Positions 15,930 through 25,476 of a stretch of 64,000 nt of DNA are shown in pieces. The stretch is from a bacterium (GTDB taxonomy: Bacteria; Elusimicrobiota; Elusimicrobia; UBA1565; UBA9628). The notes below the pieces were generated by a model, which saw nothing but the letters and a program-made list of their open reading frames with translations, was not told the DNA's origin and searched no databases. The DNA lies in contig JAJZAK010000010.1 of NCBI GenBank assembly GCA_021799485.1, forward strand, positions 1 through 64,000. Direction: 5' to 3'. Within the stretch, counting starts at the first letter, position 1. Each line of letters begins with the position of its first letter. Both the position numbers and the translations under genes were made by a program.

Positions 15930-16676
15930 CTACGGCATTGTCCGCGCGATCGCGGGATAGCCGCGGCTCTTGGCGATCTCGGAGGCGGTTCGTCCCGCCT
16001 GGCTCTTTAAGGCGGGATTCGCTCCGCGCGCAAGCAAGACTTGGACCGTCGGGAGGCTCCCGTCCTGGGCCGCCCACATGAGAGCGGTATAGCCGAAGGA
16101 ATCGACGGCGTTCACATCCGCGCCATGATCGACGAGATAGCCCGCCATGGCCGCTTCCCCGAGTTGGGCCGCCGTGATGAGCGGCGTCTGGCCCCGGCTA
16201 TCCCCGACGTTGATTTCCGCGCGGGCGGCGAGGAGGGCCTGGACCGTCGCGGTCGACCCCGAGGCCGCGGCGAACATCATCGGCGTTTGGCCTAACGGGG
16301 TCTTGGCGTTCGGATCCGCGCCCCGGCCCGCGAGGAGGCCGACTAAAGAGGCGTTCCCGCTCTTCGCGGCCACCGCCATGGGAACGAAGGACGCCGAGGC
16401 GGCGGGAAGGGACGCGTTGGCGGAGAGCAGCAGCTGGACCATCGAGGGATTGCCCCTGCGAATCGCCCACATGATCGGGGTGTACCCGTAGGAGTCCTTG
16501 GCGTTCGGGTCGGCGCCGGCCTTGATGAGGGCCTGGGCCCCCGCCAAGTCCCCCCGGCTTGCGGCTTCAGCCAGGGTCCGCGGCGGCCCGGCCTGCGCCG
16601 CCGCGGGCGCGGGACGGGCGGCGCCCGCCACGATAAAAAAACCAGCCGCCATGAGAAAGCGCTTGATCCTCATCAC
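15930..16676 (-). CDS. Exported ankyrin-repeat protein
   Basis: About 248 residues. The signal peptide is near MAAGFFIVAGAARPAPAAA. Six or so ankyrin repeats follow, with typical cores such as ADPNAKDSYGYTPIMWAIRRG, GQTPMMFAAASGS and FGYTALMWAAQDGS. Ankyrin proteins bind other proteins; location would be periplasmic. The start is either GTG at 16676 or the adjacent ATG at 16673. A strong promoter lies 5-8 nt upstream, so the mRNA would be leaderless or nearly so. The TAG stop directly abuts a REP hairpin. Confidence 0.9.
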   Translation of the reverse strand: MMRIKRFLMAAGFFIVAGAARPAPAAAQAGPPRTLAEAASRGDLAGAQALIKAGADPNAKDSYGYTPIMWAIRRGNPSMVQLLLSANASLPAASASFVPMAVAAKSGNASLVGLLAGRGADPNAKTPLGQTPMMFAAASGSTATVQALLAARAEINVGDSRGQTPLITAAQLGEAAMAGYLVDHGADVNAVDSFGYTALMWAAQDGSLPTVQVLLARGANPALKSQAGRTASEIAKSRGYPAIARTMP

Positions 16677-16681
16677 CGCCC

Positions 16682-16710
16682 TATATAACAGGCGGGCGCG
16701 CCGCTGTCAA
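16682..16710 (-). promoter_or_regulatory. Strong sigma-70-type promoter of the ankyrin gene
   Basis: On the minus strand TTGACA (16710-16705), a 17-bp spacer and TATATA (16687-16682). Transcription should begin at about 16676, which coincides with the start codon. Confidence 0.75.
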
Positions 16711-16739
16711 TTCCGTTATAATACGGGGGCTCTCCTCTC

Positions 16740-18485
16740 GTGATCACCCTCAGAAACGTCCATAAATCCTTCGGCGGCCGGACGCTCTTCGACGGAGCCT
16801 CGCTCCAAATCAACGAGCGCGACCGTTTCGCCCTCGTCGGGCCCAACGGCGCCGGCAAATCCACTCTGCTCAAGATGCTGCTGGGACAGATGGAGCCGGA
16901 CGCGGGCGATCTCACGATGCGCCGCGGCCTGGTCGCGGGATACCTCCCCCAGGAAAACGCGCCCGTCTCCGACGAGACCGTGCTCGATCGCGCGCTGCCG
17001 GAGGAGCTCCGGCACGACGACCGGGCCGCCGCGAATGCCAAGGCCGTCCTCATGGGGCTGGGTTTCAAGACCGCGGATTTCGAGCGTCCCGTCAGCGCCT
17101 TGAGCGGCGGATGGGCGATGCGCGCGGCGCTGGCAAGGCTCCTTGTCTTGAAGCCCGACGCCCTTCTTCTCGATGAGCCGACGAACCATCTCGACATCGA
17201 CTCCCTTTTCTGGCTCGAAAAGCATCTCAAGTCCTACCCGGGCGCGATCCTTCTCATCTCGCACGACAGGGCCTTCATCAACTCCGTCTGCCGGGCGGTC
17301 GTGAGCGTCCAGGACCGGACGCTCAAGGTCTACCGAGGCGATTACGAGTTCTACCTGCGCGAACAGGCCGCCGAGTTCGAGAGGCTCGAGTCGGCCTGGA
17401 AACGCCAGCAGGAAGAGATCGCGAAAATGCGGGAGTTCATCGACCGCAACCGCGCCCGGGCCTCGACCGCCGCCCGCGCCCAGAGCATGATCAAGAGGCT
17501 CGAAAAGCTCGAGCGGATCGAGCTCCCTCCTCGCGCCAAGGAAGTCAAAATCCGATTCCCCCAGCCCAAGCGCACGGGCCTTCGGGTGCTTTCTCTCAGA
17601 AGGGTTTTTAAGTCCTACGGCGAGACCAAGGTCTACCAAGGCCTCGATTTCGAGATTGAGAGGGGCTGGAAGATGGCCTTCGTCGGCCACAACGGCGCGG
17701 GGAAGTCGACGCTGCTCAAAATATTGGCGGGAGAAATCCCATTCGACGCCGGGGAGCGGATCGTCGGCAACGACGTCAAGGTCGGCTACTTCTCGCAGCA
17801 CCGGGAAGGGCGCTTCGACCCCGAAAAAACCGTCCTCCAGGAGGCCCTCGGAGCCGGACGGATGAACCCGGAACTTCTCGTGCGCACGGTGCTGGGGTCC
17901 TTTCTTTTCCCGGGGGACTCCGTCCACAAGAAGGCCGGGGTCTTGAGCGGCGGGGAGAAAAGTCGGCTCGCCCTCGCGAAGCTCCTGCTCGACCCGCCGA
18001 ACGTCCTTCTCATGGACGAGCCGACGACGCATCTCGACATGGCGAGCGTGGACGCCCTTCTGGGCGCGCTCAAGGATTTCGAGGGCTCGATCTGCTGCAT
18101 CAGCCACGATCTCTATTTCCTCAATGCCCTCGCGACCCACGTCGTCCACGTCGACTCGGGCCGGATCTCGCTGTATCCCGGAAATTACGAATACTTCAAG
18201 AGCCGGCAAAAAGCCTGGCATGAGGAAAACCCCCAAGCGCCGGAGCCGGAGCCGACGACACCGGACGTCTCCCGGCCTTTCCTGACGGACGCCAAACATC
18301 AGGCCCGGAGGCAAGCCAAGCTCAAGGAAGAGATTGAGGCGCTGCACGCCCGCCTCGAATCCTTGGCGGCCCGGCTCTCGGAGCCGGGACTCTACGAGGA
18401 CTACGCCAAGGTCCGCGCGATCGGAGACGACATGGAAAAAGTGCAGGAGCTTCTCCAAAGCAAGGAAGCCCAGCGCGACTCATGA
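16740..18485 (+). CDS. ABC-F family ATPase (translation factor type)
   Basis: A 581-residue soluble protein with two ATPase domains and no membrane segments. First domain: GPNGAGKST, LSGGWAMRAALARLL, LLLDEPTNHLD. Second domain: GHNGAGKST, LSGGEKSRLALAKLL, LLMDEPTTHLD. The linker between them (about residues 230-280; WKRQQEEIAKMREFIDR) is the P-site-interacting helix pair, and the C-terminus is a short coiled coil. ABC-F proteins act on ribosomes (EttA/Uup-like) rather than in transport. The gene begins with GTG; TATAAT at 16717-16722 could be its -10 box, but no -35 is visible. It overlaps the next radical SAM gene by 4 bp. Confidence 0.93.
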   Translation: MITLRNVHKSFGGRTLFDGASLQINERDRFALVGPNGAGKSTLLKMLLGQMEPDAGDLTMRRGLVAGYLPQENAPVSDETVLDRALPEELRHDDRAAANAKAVLMGLGFKTADFERPVSALSGGWAMRAALARLLVLKPDALLLDEPTNHLDIDSLFWLEKHLKSYPGAILLISHDRAFINSVCRAVVSVQDRTLKVYRGDYEFYLREQAAEFERLESAWKRQQEEIAKMREFIDRNRARASTAARAQSMIKRLEKLERIELPPRAKEVKIRFPQPKRTGLRVLSLRRVFKSYGETKVYQGLDFEIERGWKMAFVGHNGAGKSTLLKILAGEIPFDAGERIVGNDVKVGYFSQHREGRFDPEKTVLQEALGAGRMNPELLVRTVLGSFLFPGDSVHKKAGVLSGGEKSRLALAKLLLDPPNVLLMDEPTTHLDMASVDALLGALKDFEGSICCISHDLYFLNALATHVVHVDSGRISLYPGNYEYFKSRQKAWHEENPQAPEPEPTTPDVSRPFLTDAKHQARRQAKLKEEIEALHARLESLAARLSEPGLYEDYAKVRAIGDDMEKVQELLQSKEAQRDS

Positions 18486-19303
18486 CGCCGCCGCGCCTCC
18501 AGATCGGCGTCGATCTCACCTATGCCTGCAACTACAAATGCCCGTATTGCGTCCTGCCGCCGCTGGTCAAGCATCGCCGCGTCGAGGAATGGACCGCGGC
18601 CTTCGAACGGATCCGCTCCCGGCACGGGAACTGCTACATCAACCTCTCGGGCGGAGAACCCTCGATTTATCCTGGTTTCTATGATCTTGTCCGGGCGCTT
18701 GCCCGGGATCATGTCGTCGACCTCTGCACCAATCTCTCCTGGCCCGTCGAGAAACTCATCCCGGAACTGGGTCCGGATCGGCTCCGCCTTTCTCCCAGCT
18801 TTCATCCCACCCAATCCGGCTTCGATGATTTTTTGGAGCGGCTCCGCTTCGCGCGGCCCTATGTGACGCGCCGGGACCCCTCCGGCAGGCCTTCCGTCAA
18901 TTTCGTCTGCGATCCGCCTCAAATGGCCGCGATGTCCGAGTTCCAAAGAAAGCTTGAAAAGGCCGGGTTTTCCCTCTTGCCTCTGCCCTTGATGGTTGAC
19001 GGGCATCTTTCCAACTCAAAGGAAGAGAAGTCCCTCATCGCGGCCGCCTCCCCCTTCCAAGGCACGGAGAACCCCCGGCTCGACTTCCAATTGGGACGTC
19101 AAAGCCCCCGAGGACGGCTCTGCGGGGCGGGATCATTTTACGCGCTCGTGCGCGGAGACGGCGGCGTGGACCGTTGCTCCCGCTACAAGGGAGGCGCGCT
19201 CGGGAATTTCTTCTCCGAGGACTTCCGGCTCTGGGACGGCCCGACTCCCTGCTCCCAGGACTGGTGCCCTTATGAGTCGGCGTTTCTTATGGAGCGCGTT
19301 TAA
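18482..19303 (+). CDS. Radical SAM protein with short C-terminal SPASM-like cysteine region
   Basis: A 273-residue protein. The 4Fe-4S motif CNYKCPYC (C16, C20, C23) binds the cluster that cleaves S-adenosylmethionine; GGEPSIYP follows. The C-terminus has LCGAG, VDRCSRY and PCSQDWCPYE, cysteines suited to an auxiliary cluster as in SPASM/twitch proteins. Close in design to the proteins at 39392, 40878 and 43354, so it probably belongs functionally with the array further downstream, although it is on the opposite strand. The ATGA overlap with the ABC-F gene indicates an operon. Substrate unknown; related proteins modify peptides or sugars. Confidence 0.88.
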   Translation: MTPPRLQIGVDLTYACNYKCPYCVLPPLVKHRRVEEWTAAFERIRSRHGNCYINLSGGEPSIYPGFYDLVRALARDHVVDLCTNLSWPVEKLIPELGPDRLRLSPSFHPTQSGFDDFLERLRFARPYVTRRDPSGRPSVNFVCDPPQMAAMSEFQRKLEKAGFSLLPLPLMVDGHLSNSKEEKSLIAAASPFQGTENPRLDFQLGRQSPRGRLCGAGSFYALVRGDGGVDRCSRYKGGALGNFFSEDFRLWDGPTPCSQDWCPYESAFLMERV

Positions 19304-20736
19304 TGCTATCCCCGCGCCGACGTCGTTCTCCGCCCAGAAAGACGAAATCTCCAGCGTCGAACCCTCATTTTGCCCCGTGGGCGCTCGCGGCGTCTCTCGC
19401 CGTCGCCGCGGGCGGCATTTTCGCCCATCGGCGATTCGCCAGGCCCTCATTGCCATGGGCCGATCTCATGGCCCAGGCCGAGTCGCTCAACCGGGCACGG
19501 CATTACGCGGAGGCCGCGGGAAAAGCCGAGACGGCATGGCGGCGCCTCCGCGCAGAGAAAGGACCGGCAAGCGATGAGGCCCTGGACGCGGCCGCCAAGC
19601 TCGCCGCATTTTACGCCGAGGCGAATGAATGGAAGAAACTCGACAAGCTCAAGAAGTCGATTGAAGCTCTCTCTTTAAAAACTTTTGAATTTTATCGCGC
19701 CGAGGGCCGAATTCTGGCGGCCGACGAAGAGCCAAGGCAAGCCGCGAAGGCCTTCGAGAAAGCGCTGTCTCTTGATCCTAGCGATCTGGGACTTTATGGC
19801 GATCTTGGCCGCGCCTACAAGATGATGGGAGACTATCACAATGCCATCAAGGCCTATGCCCGCGCTAAGCGATTGGCGCCCCGTCAAGCCGATGCCTATG
19901 TTGACGAAGGCTACGCCAAGCTCGCCCACGGCGACAAACCGGAAGACACAAAAAGGCTCTTTGAGAAAGCTGCGGCGCTTACCGCCGACTCGGGCCACGG
20001 CCTGCACCATCTAGCCGACTTTTACAGGCGCTCCGGCCGCACCACTAAGTCGATCGCCGCCTTTAAGCGCGCGATCCATCTGGAATCATCGGCGCTTCCC
20101 AGCGCACAGATCAATGCCGAGCCGCAAGACCATATGCTCTTGAACATGGGCGTCTCCCTTGAACAGAATGGAGATAGGACTGGGGCGCTGTCGGCCTTTC
20201 AAGCCGCGTTCGCCGCCACGCCCCCCGGCAACGATATTTGGTTTTTATCGCTGATCAAAATCGCCGCTGCAGCTCAGGAATCCGGACATTGGCGAAAGGC
20301 GCTAAATCTTTATCGCGAGGCGGAACGCGATTGCGCGCTCCATGAAGGCCATCCCCGAAACTATTGTTTCGGGATTCTAGCCCTTGACTCGTCTCTTCAT
20401 TGCCGTTTCGGCAAACATCTCGATGCTTTACGGCTCTATGGGGCGGCCCTCGCCGCTCGACCGCGCGAGGTCGGTTACGCGTACTCCTACTATCCCAATG
20501 TTCAATATCTCGCGGAGGCCGCCGGCCTGCTGGGCCATACTCGAACCGCCGAAAGACTGTTCAAGGAAATACTCACTGATTTGAGGCGCTCGCACACAAC
20601 GGACCATATTTTAAATGGCTTCTACTTCGCCGCGCTCTCCGGCTTGGCCGATCTCTACGACCGCGAAGGCCGTCGCCGTGACGCGGCGAGAACGCGCGCC
20701 GAGGCTTCGCGGGAAGGGCACGGCCTGAAGCCGTGA
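19303..20736 (+). CDS. Membrane-anchored TPR protein
   Basis: A 477-residue protein with a basic N-terminus, one hydrophobic segment (about residues 27-42, WALAASLAVAAGGIFA) and then TPR repeats to the end, for example AAKAFEKALSLDPSDLGLYG and HNAIKAYARAKRLAP. TPRs mediate protein-protein contacts; the repeats are probably periplasmic. ATG at 19303 overlaps the TAA of the radical SAM gene, and its own stop overlaps the next gene (GTGA). No enzymatic domain is visible. Confidence 0.85.
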   Translation: MLSPRRRRSPPRKTKSPASNPHFAPWALAASLAVAAGGIFAHRRFARPSLPWADLMAQAESLNRARHYAEAAGKAETAWRRLRAEKGPASDEALDAAAKLAAFYAEANEWKKLDKLKKSIEALSLKTFEFYRAEGRILAADEEPRQAAKAFEKALSLDPSDLGLYGDLGRAYKMMGDYHNAIKAYARAKRLAPRQADAYVDEGYAKLAHGDKPEDTKRLFEKAAALTADSGHGLHHLADFYRRSGRTTKSIAAFKRAIHLESSALPSAQINAEPQDHMLLNMGVSLEQNGDRTGALSAFQAAFAATPPGNDIWFLSLIKIAAAAQESGHWRKALNLYREAERDCALHEGHPRNYCFGILALDSSLHCRFGKHLDALRLYGAALAARPREVGYAYSYYPNVQYLAEAAGLLGHTRTAERLFKEILTDLRRSHTTDHILNGFYFAALSGLADLYDREGRRRDAARTRAEASREGHGLKP

Positions 20737-21968
20737 CGAAGATGGCGCGGCTGATCCCCATAAAAGGCATCAAGGCCCTGCGCCCGGCCCAAAACCGCAA
20801 GGTCAAAGCCGTCATGGCGTCCGCGATCGGCCTGTTGCTGGCCGGCGCCTGGGCCGCGGGCATCCTGCGGGAGGCACGCGCCCTGCCGGCCAAAGCCCTT
20901 CCTCCCATGGGATACGACAACGTCGCCCTTCACAGCGTCATGATCGGGGAAGCCTTGCTCCACGGCCAATCCCGATCCTACGATCAGGATGAACTTCCTC
21001 TTGATACCGCCGCGGCGGCGAAACTGATCGCCAGGCATCCCCTTCGCTACGCGGCCGCAGTGGCAAGGCGCTGGCGCGTCGTCGCGGGCTATCATCCCTA
21101 CTTGCTCGCGGCGGCGCTCCTGGGGTTCATTCTCGGCCGACGCAAGAGAGCCGTTCGATCATTGGGGCTTCTCGCCGCGTATTTTTGGGGGATTCATTGC
21201 CTTATGTCCATCCAGTCGTGCTATTTCGCCCCGCTTTGGCCCATCCTATCCCTTATCGCCGGCGTCGGCCTTGCCAGCATCTTTGATGAAAAGCCGCCGC
21301 GCATGGGCGCCGTCACGACGCCCATGGCCCTCACGCGGAGAGGCGCCATCGCGCTATGCTTGGCCTTTTTGGGAATTTCCCTCGCCGCAACGGGCTATTG
21401 CGAAACAATGCTTTGGACCGCGCCGCATTGGCCGCAGCCCCGTCGCGATTGGTGGCGACTTTTTGAGCAGGGCCGGGACGAGGCGGCGGCGGGACGCTTC
21501 CGCGACGCCGCCCTTCATTTGGAGGAATCGGCCCGTCTCAATCCGCACTGCGAGCCCTGCGCCGTTTATGCGGCCTGGGCCAAAGCGCGCAACGGATCCC
21601 CGGCTGCCCTCGACCATCTGGCGCGCCCGGTCGACCTCGACCTTCGCATATTTCTCGACGTGATGCGCGCCTATTCTCTGGCCGCCCGCCATGAGGACAC
21701 GGCGGGACGACGCGCCATGAAGAAGGCTCTGGCGGATTACGATGCCAAGCACCTGATCCGCTACTCCGATCCCCAATCGGCCGGAGCTGTGCGCGCCAAA
21801 CTCAATTCTATTTCCCGGTTCGCGAGCGTCTGCCTCGGCATCATCCAAGGCGCGCCGGCCGGGCCCATGAATCGCCTGCTCCGGGAGCTTGCCGCCCAGG
21901 AGGGCCTGCCGCATTTCAAAATGCATGGGATCGTTCCAGCGCGTCTTTGCCCTTATTATCAGAGTTGA
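20733..21968 (+). CDS. Polytopic membrane protein resembling the C-terminal part of a GT39-type glycosyltransferase
   Basis: A 411-residue protein with about four or five hydrophobic helices (ASAIGLLLAGAWAAGIL; LLAAALLGFIL; LLAAYFWGIHCLM; PLWPILSLIAGVGLASI; CLAFLGISLAATGY) and a soluble C-terminus with TPR-like character. The segment HPLRYAAAVARRWRVVAGYHP and the following helices look like the last membrane part of PMT/ArnT-like glycosyltransferases, but the N-terminal half with the catalytic acidic loop is missing. It may be a remnant of a larger gene or a divergent helper. Starts GTG at 20733 (overlapping the TPR stop) or ATG at 20742. Confidence 0.65.
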   Translation: MTKMARLIPIKGIKALRPAQNRKVKAVMASAIGLLLAGAWAAGILREARALPAKALPPMGYDNVALHSVMIGEALLHGQSRSYDQDELPLDTAAAAKLIARHPLRYAAAVARRWRVVAGYHPYLLAAALLGFILGRRKRAVRSLGLLAAYFWGIHCLMSIQSCYFAPLWPILSLIAGVGLASIFDEKPPRMGAVTTPMALTRRGAIALCLAFLGISLAATGYCETMLWTAPHWPQPRRDWWRLFEQGRDEAAAGRFRDAALHLEESARLNPHCEPCAVYAAWAKARNGSPAALDHLARPVDLDLRIFLDVMRAYSLAARHEDTAGRRAMKKALADYDAKHLIRYSDPQSAGAVRAKLNSISRFASVCLGIIQGAPAGPMNRLLRELAAQEGLPHFKMHGIVPARLCPYYQS

Positions 21969-21969
21969 G

Positions 21970-23616
21970 ATGACTCCAATCCGCCGCCGCGCGACTGACT
22001 TCCATGCCGCTTTGATCCTTGCGAATGTTCTCTTTTTCACGTCCCTTTATCTTCTCCCTTGGGACGGCCACTACGGCATTCATACGGACAGCGCCCAATA
22101 TCTTTACCCCATGATCGGCTTTCTCAAGCAAGATGCACGGCTCATCGGCAATGTTCCATGCTTGTCCCTCTGGGGCTACAAAATCCCGCTTAAGACGGTT
22201 TTCTATCACGGCCCCTACGAAAGCTGGCTCTCTCTGCCCTTTCTGATCCCCTGGGGCCCTTCCATCGCCGCCGTCATCATCCGGGACATGTTCTTCGGGC
22301 TCATCAACGTCGTCGCCGCCTACCTTGTGGCCTGGGCTCTTTATAAGGACCAACTCACGGCCTTTCTCGCGGGCCTTCTTATGGCATCCTCCGCGGAGCT
22401 CCTATTCGCGGCTCGGGGCGCCGGCGTCCGGAGCGCCATATCCATCCTCGGCATGGAGATGCTGGCTCTTTACTATTTAAAGCGGTGGCACGAAACGGGA
22501 AAGACGGCGCCCTTATTGGCCGCCGCGGCGCTGCTGGGGCTTGGGGCCTGGACCAGGGATTGGTTCTGGGGAGTTCTTCTCGCCTACGGCTTGTGCGGCG
22601 CGCTCTTTTTCCCCGTTTTAAAGCCCCGAAGCCTGGAATTGATCAAGACTCGCCCGCGAACTTTAGCCGGGGCCGCTTTCATTTTCACGATCATGGGCGC
22701 TCCCATGCTCCTGGGGGAAGCGATGGACCGCTTCGCCGGCTTGCGGTCCATTTTCCAAGCCCAAGTCGATTCCATGGCGCTCCACGCTCCTCCTTATCGG
22801 CGAATCCTCGACAGCGCCGTCGACATGCTCGCCGGCGTCAACGGCGTCGTCAACTTCACGTATCCGATCCCGCGAGGCGGGTTCCTATTTCCAATGCTCG
22901 CGGTTTGCGCCTTCTCCGTCGTTGCGATGGCTCTGGCGCGGCGCGCCGTCGGAGGGGGGAGAATCCCTCGACCACTCCTTTTGGCGCCGGCGTTCATCAT
23001 CTTCTACTTTCCCTTGAACTTCCTCTGCCCGACCGGCTTCAAGGACGACCATCTTTATCCGTTGCTCCCCTTCGTTTATCTTCTGGTCGCCTCGGCTCCT
23101 CTTTTCTGGAAGGCCGGCGCGGCGCGGAGGCTCGCCCAAGTTTTTTTCGTGCCTTTGATTTTCTTCTCGGCCTGCCAGAACGCCGAACTCGTCAATCGGG
23201 TCGGCGGAGAGGTCCGAAAGACCGGAGGCTTAGGCAGCAACTCTTCGAGCGCCGTAAACGACGCCGCGTTCTGGCTGATGGAGCGCGGCATCAAGCGCCC
23301 CCTTGTTCCAACCTGCGCCAACACGGCCGTTTGGGACACGCTCAGCTTCCTAGGGGAAGGTCGTCTTTTCCCGGAGCACTTTCCCTGTCCCGGAGCCATC
23401 CATTCTCAGGAAAATCAATGGCCGTCCGCGAGAGAGCGGGCCGCGATGTTTTCGGCAAGATCTCCGCGTTATTTGCTTGTTCCATCCTACCCGCCGCGCT
23501 CCAATCCCTACCCACGATTGGAGCAGGTCCTGCGATCCTGGGGGCGAAAGCCGAGGCTTTCCAGGATATTCCCCGGCAAGGACGGAACCCCCGAATTCGC
23601 GATCTATCGAATTTGA
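21970..23616 (+). CDS. GT39-like polytopic membrane glycosyltransferase
   Basis: A 548-residue integral membrane protein with about ten hydrophobic helices. The first periplasmic loop (GHYGIHTDSAQYLYPMIGFL) contains acidic residues placed like the catalytic aspartates of polyprenol-phosphate-sugar glycosyltransferases (GT39/PMT_2, GT83). Helices such as AFLAGLLMASSAELLFA follow. A C-terminal soluble part ends LSRIFPGKDGTPEFAIYRI. Likely moves sugar from a lipid carrier to a glycan or protein on the outer face of the inner membrane. ATG at 21970 lies 1 base after the previous stop. Exact family assignment is inferred from topology rather than from a signature. Confidence 0.7.
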   Translation: MTPIRRRATDFHAALILANVLFFTSLYLLPWDGHYGIHTDSAQYLYPMIGFLKQDARLIGNVPCLSLWGYKIPLKTVFYHGPYESWLSLPFLIPWGPSIAAVIIRDMFFGLINVVAAYLVAWALYKDQLTAFLAGLLMASSAELLFAARGAGVRSAISILGMEMLALYYLKRWHETGKTAPLLAAAALLGLGAWTRDWFWGVLLAYGLCGALFFPVLKPRSLELIKTRPRTLAGAAFIFTIMGAPMLLGEAMDRFAGLRSIFQAQVDSMALHAPPYRRILDSAVDMLAGVNGVVNFTYPIPRGGFLFPMLAVCAFSVVAMALARRAVGGGRIPRPLLLAPAFIIFYFPLNFLCPTGFKDDHLYPLLPFVYLLVASAPLFWKAGAARRLAQVFFVPLIFFSACQNAELVNRVGGEVRKTGGLGSNSSSAVNDAAFWLMERGIKRPLVPTCANTAVWDTLSFLGEGRLFPEHFPCPGAIHSQENQWPSARERAAMFSARSPRYLLVPSYPPRSNPYPRLEQVLRSWGRKPRLSRIFPGKDGTPEFAIYRI

Positions 23617-23728
23617 AGAACGGGAACTAAAATGATGTTTGTCGCGGGCGCGCGCGGCTGACACTCCGGCACTCTCGGCGACTCTAGAAACTTCATATAA
23701 TTACTGTGTTTAACTGCTAAGGGCTCTG

Positions 23729-25468
23729 GTGTCGCGGACGCGCGGAAGCCTCTTTCGCCAATCCATGATCGGACCGAGGGTTTCGCGCCGACGTTCCCGC
23801 GTCGGCGTTGATTTCGCCGCCGTTGCTTTGCTTGCCGCCGTATTTGTCTGCGGCGTGGCGCAACAGGCGTGGCTTGTAAAAAAGAATCTCGGATACACCG
23901 CATTTCATGAGGACGACTTATACATATTCATAACGCGCCGTTCCTGGGGAATTCACCCGAGCATCGGATATTTGAGAAGAACCATGTACCCGCTCATGAC
24001 CCTCATCGGCGGCTTATGGCTGAAACTGACCGGCGGCACCTGGACATCCTGGCTGCTGCTGCAAGGCGCCCTATCCTGGCTTTCGTGCCTTTTCGCCGCC
24101 TTGATCGCACGGGAACTTTTCCAAAGGGAAAAGGCGGACTGGCGTCCGCCTGCGCTCGCCTTCGCGCTGGCGGCTCTTCATCCCGCGCGGATCTTCAACA
24201 GCACGGGCGCGATGGAGTTCCCGTGGGTCGCCGCTTCTGTCTCCGGCGCGGCTTTTTTCTGGCTGAGACATTTGAAATACCGAAAAGTCCGGGACCTCTA
24301 CGCGGCGTCTTTCTGCATTCTCCTGGCCACCACGGCGCATTTTGAAGGATGGCTTTACGCCAGTTTCTTTTCCCTCTGGCTTTTATATTGGCTTTTGAAG
24401 CCCGCTGGCGGCGTCGCGCGCCAACATTACATCGCGGCATGCCTGATCGCTTGGGCCTATGTCGCCATTTTCATCATCCATGCCGGTGATTATTACTTAG
24501 GACCCTTTCTCGGGGAGCAAAAGCGCATTCATGCCGATCAGATGATTACATTGGGACCGGAAGATTCGGCCCAGTATCGCATGATGGCTCCATTTGGAGA
24601 AGCGCTGATTTTATTTCCCGTTTTATGCGGATTTTCCTGCTTGGCTCTGTTTAGATTTCGCAGGGATCGGAAGTTCTCATGGCCCTATCTCCTTTGGCCG
24701 ATTGGCGGACTGACACTTCTTGGGATCTGCCACATCCTGGGATTGGCCGCGAGCTTTCAATGGTATGGCACTCATACATGGGCCGCGCGCCAACTTCTCG
24801 TTCCCGTCGCGGCCGGAAGCGTGTTCCTCGTGCCGTCCAGAAAGAGGGGGCGTGCGGTTTTCGCGGCGATTTTCATTCTCATGGTTTGGAGTTGGCAATG
24901 CCTGCCTCGATACTGCGCGAGCTATATCAGCGATTTCGGGTCGGGCAGCATCAAGGCATTCGCCCTGCTAACCGCCTTGCAGAGGGACGGGATCCTTTCC
25001 GACCATGCGAGGATCTTGTCCTCGCCCAGCGAGATAAAGAATCATGCTCATCTCCCATGGAAATTCCGTATTCCGCCGCTTATTTTGGCGGCGCTTCCTA
25101 GTCAAGTTTTGGATCCCTCTCCAATGGCCCTCCCGGCGGCGTCCGAGGCCCTTATCCTAGACAGGTTCTGGGACTTTCGGAGCGCGGGGCCGTTCCATTA
25201 TGACGTACAATCGCGCCCTATCTATCCATCTGTTTTCAGCTTAAGCGCGACGCGGCTCAAGGCCTTGATCGGACACGAGAAAATCAGGCTGGTCTTCGCC
25301 GACGGGGAACAAGGAAATCGCCTCGCCGGCTTCATGGCCCAAGCCGCGGCATTTTCCTCCTGGAGGGTTTTCGTCTTACCCCGCGACCGCCGCTTGCTGG
25401 AAACGATTCGGCGCGAAGCACCTGGGATCGCGCGGGCCCGCCTCTTAGTCGCCCGCACGCAACCATAG
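23729..25468 (+). CDS. Second GT39-like polytopic membrane protein
   Basis: A 579-residue integral membrane protein. After a basic N-terminus comes the first helix (FAAVALLAAVFVCGVAQQAWL), then a periplasmic loop with acidic residues HEDDLYIFITRRSW, suited to a catalytic role in lipid-linked-sugar glycosyltransferases, then about nine further helices (LSCLFAALIAREL, AAFILL-type segments). The C-terminal part is soluble. GTG at 23729 follows AAGGG at good spacing; an ATG at 23765 is an alternative. The 112-bp gap before it is AT-rich (TATAAT near 23697) and may hold a promoter. Next to asnB, it fits a surface-glycan locus. Confidence 0.68.
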   Translation: MSRTRGSLFRQSMIGPRVSRRRSRVGVDFAAVALLAAVFVCGVAQQAWLVKKNLGYTAFHEDDLYIFITRRSWGIHPSIGYLRRTMYPLMTLIGGLWLKLTGGTWTSWLLLQGALSWLSCLFAALIARELFQREKADWRPPALAFALAALHPARIFNSTGAMEFPWVAASVSGAAFFWLRHLKYRKVRDLYAASFCILLATTAHFEGWLYASFFSLWLLYWLLKPAGGVARQHYIAACLIAWAYVAIFIIHAGDYYLGPFLGEQKRIHADQMITLGPEDSAQYRMMAPFGEALILFPVLCGFSCLALFRFRRDRKFSWPYLLWPIGGLTLLGICHILGLAASFQWYGTHTWAARQLLVPVAAGSVFLVPSRKRGRAVFAAIFILMVWSWQCLPRYCASYISDFGSGSIKAFALLTALQRDGILSDHARILSSPSEIKNHAHLPWKFRIPPLILAALPSQVLDPSPMALPAASEALILDRFWDFRSAGPFHYDVQSRPIYPSVFSLSATRLKALIGHEKIRLVFADGEQGNRLAGFMAQAAAFSSWRVFVLPRDRRLLETIRREAPGIARARLLVARTQP

Positions 25469-25476
25469 AGACTGAC

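Noticed and set aside
16717-16722. TATAAT as a promoter for the ABC-F gene
   Set aside because: No -35 element at a suitable distance; the adjacent TTGACA/TATATA pair clearly belongs to the opposite strand.
16716-18458. Minus-strand ORF of 580 residues opposite the ABC-F gene
   Set aside because: It is a mirror frame of a well-supported ABC-F ATPase.
23617-23728. Possible small RNA or promoter in the AT-rich gap before the second GT39-like gene
   Set aside because: TATAAT near 23697 has no -35 partner, and no stable fold or conserved motif is visible.
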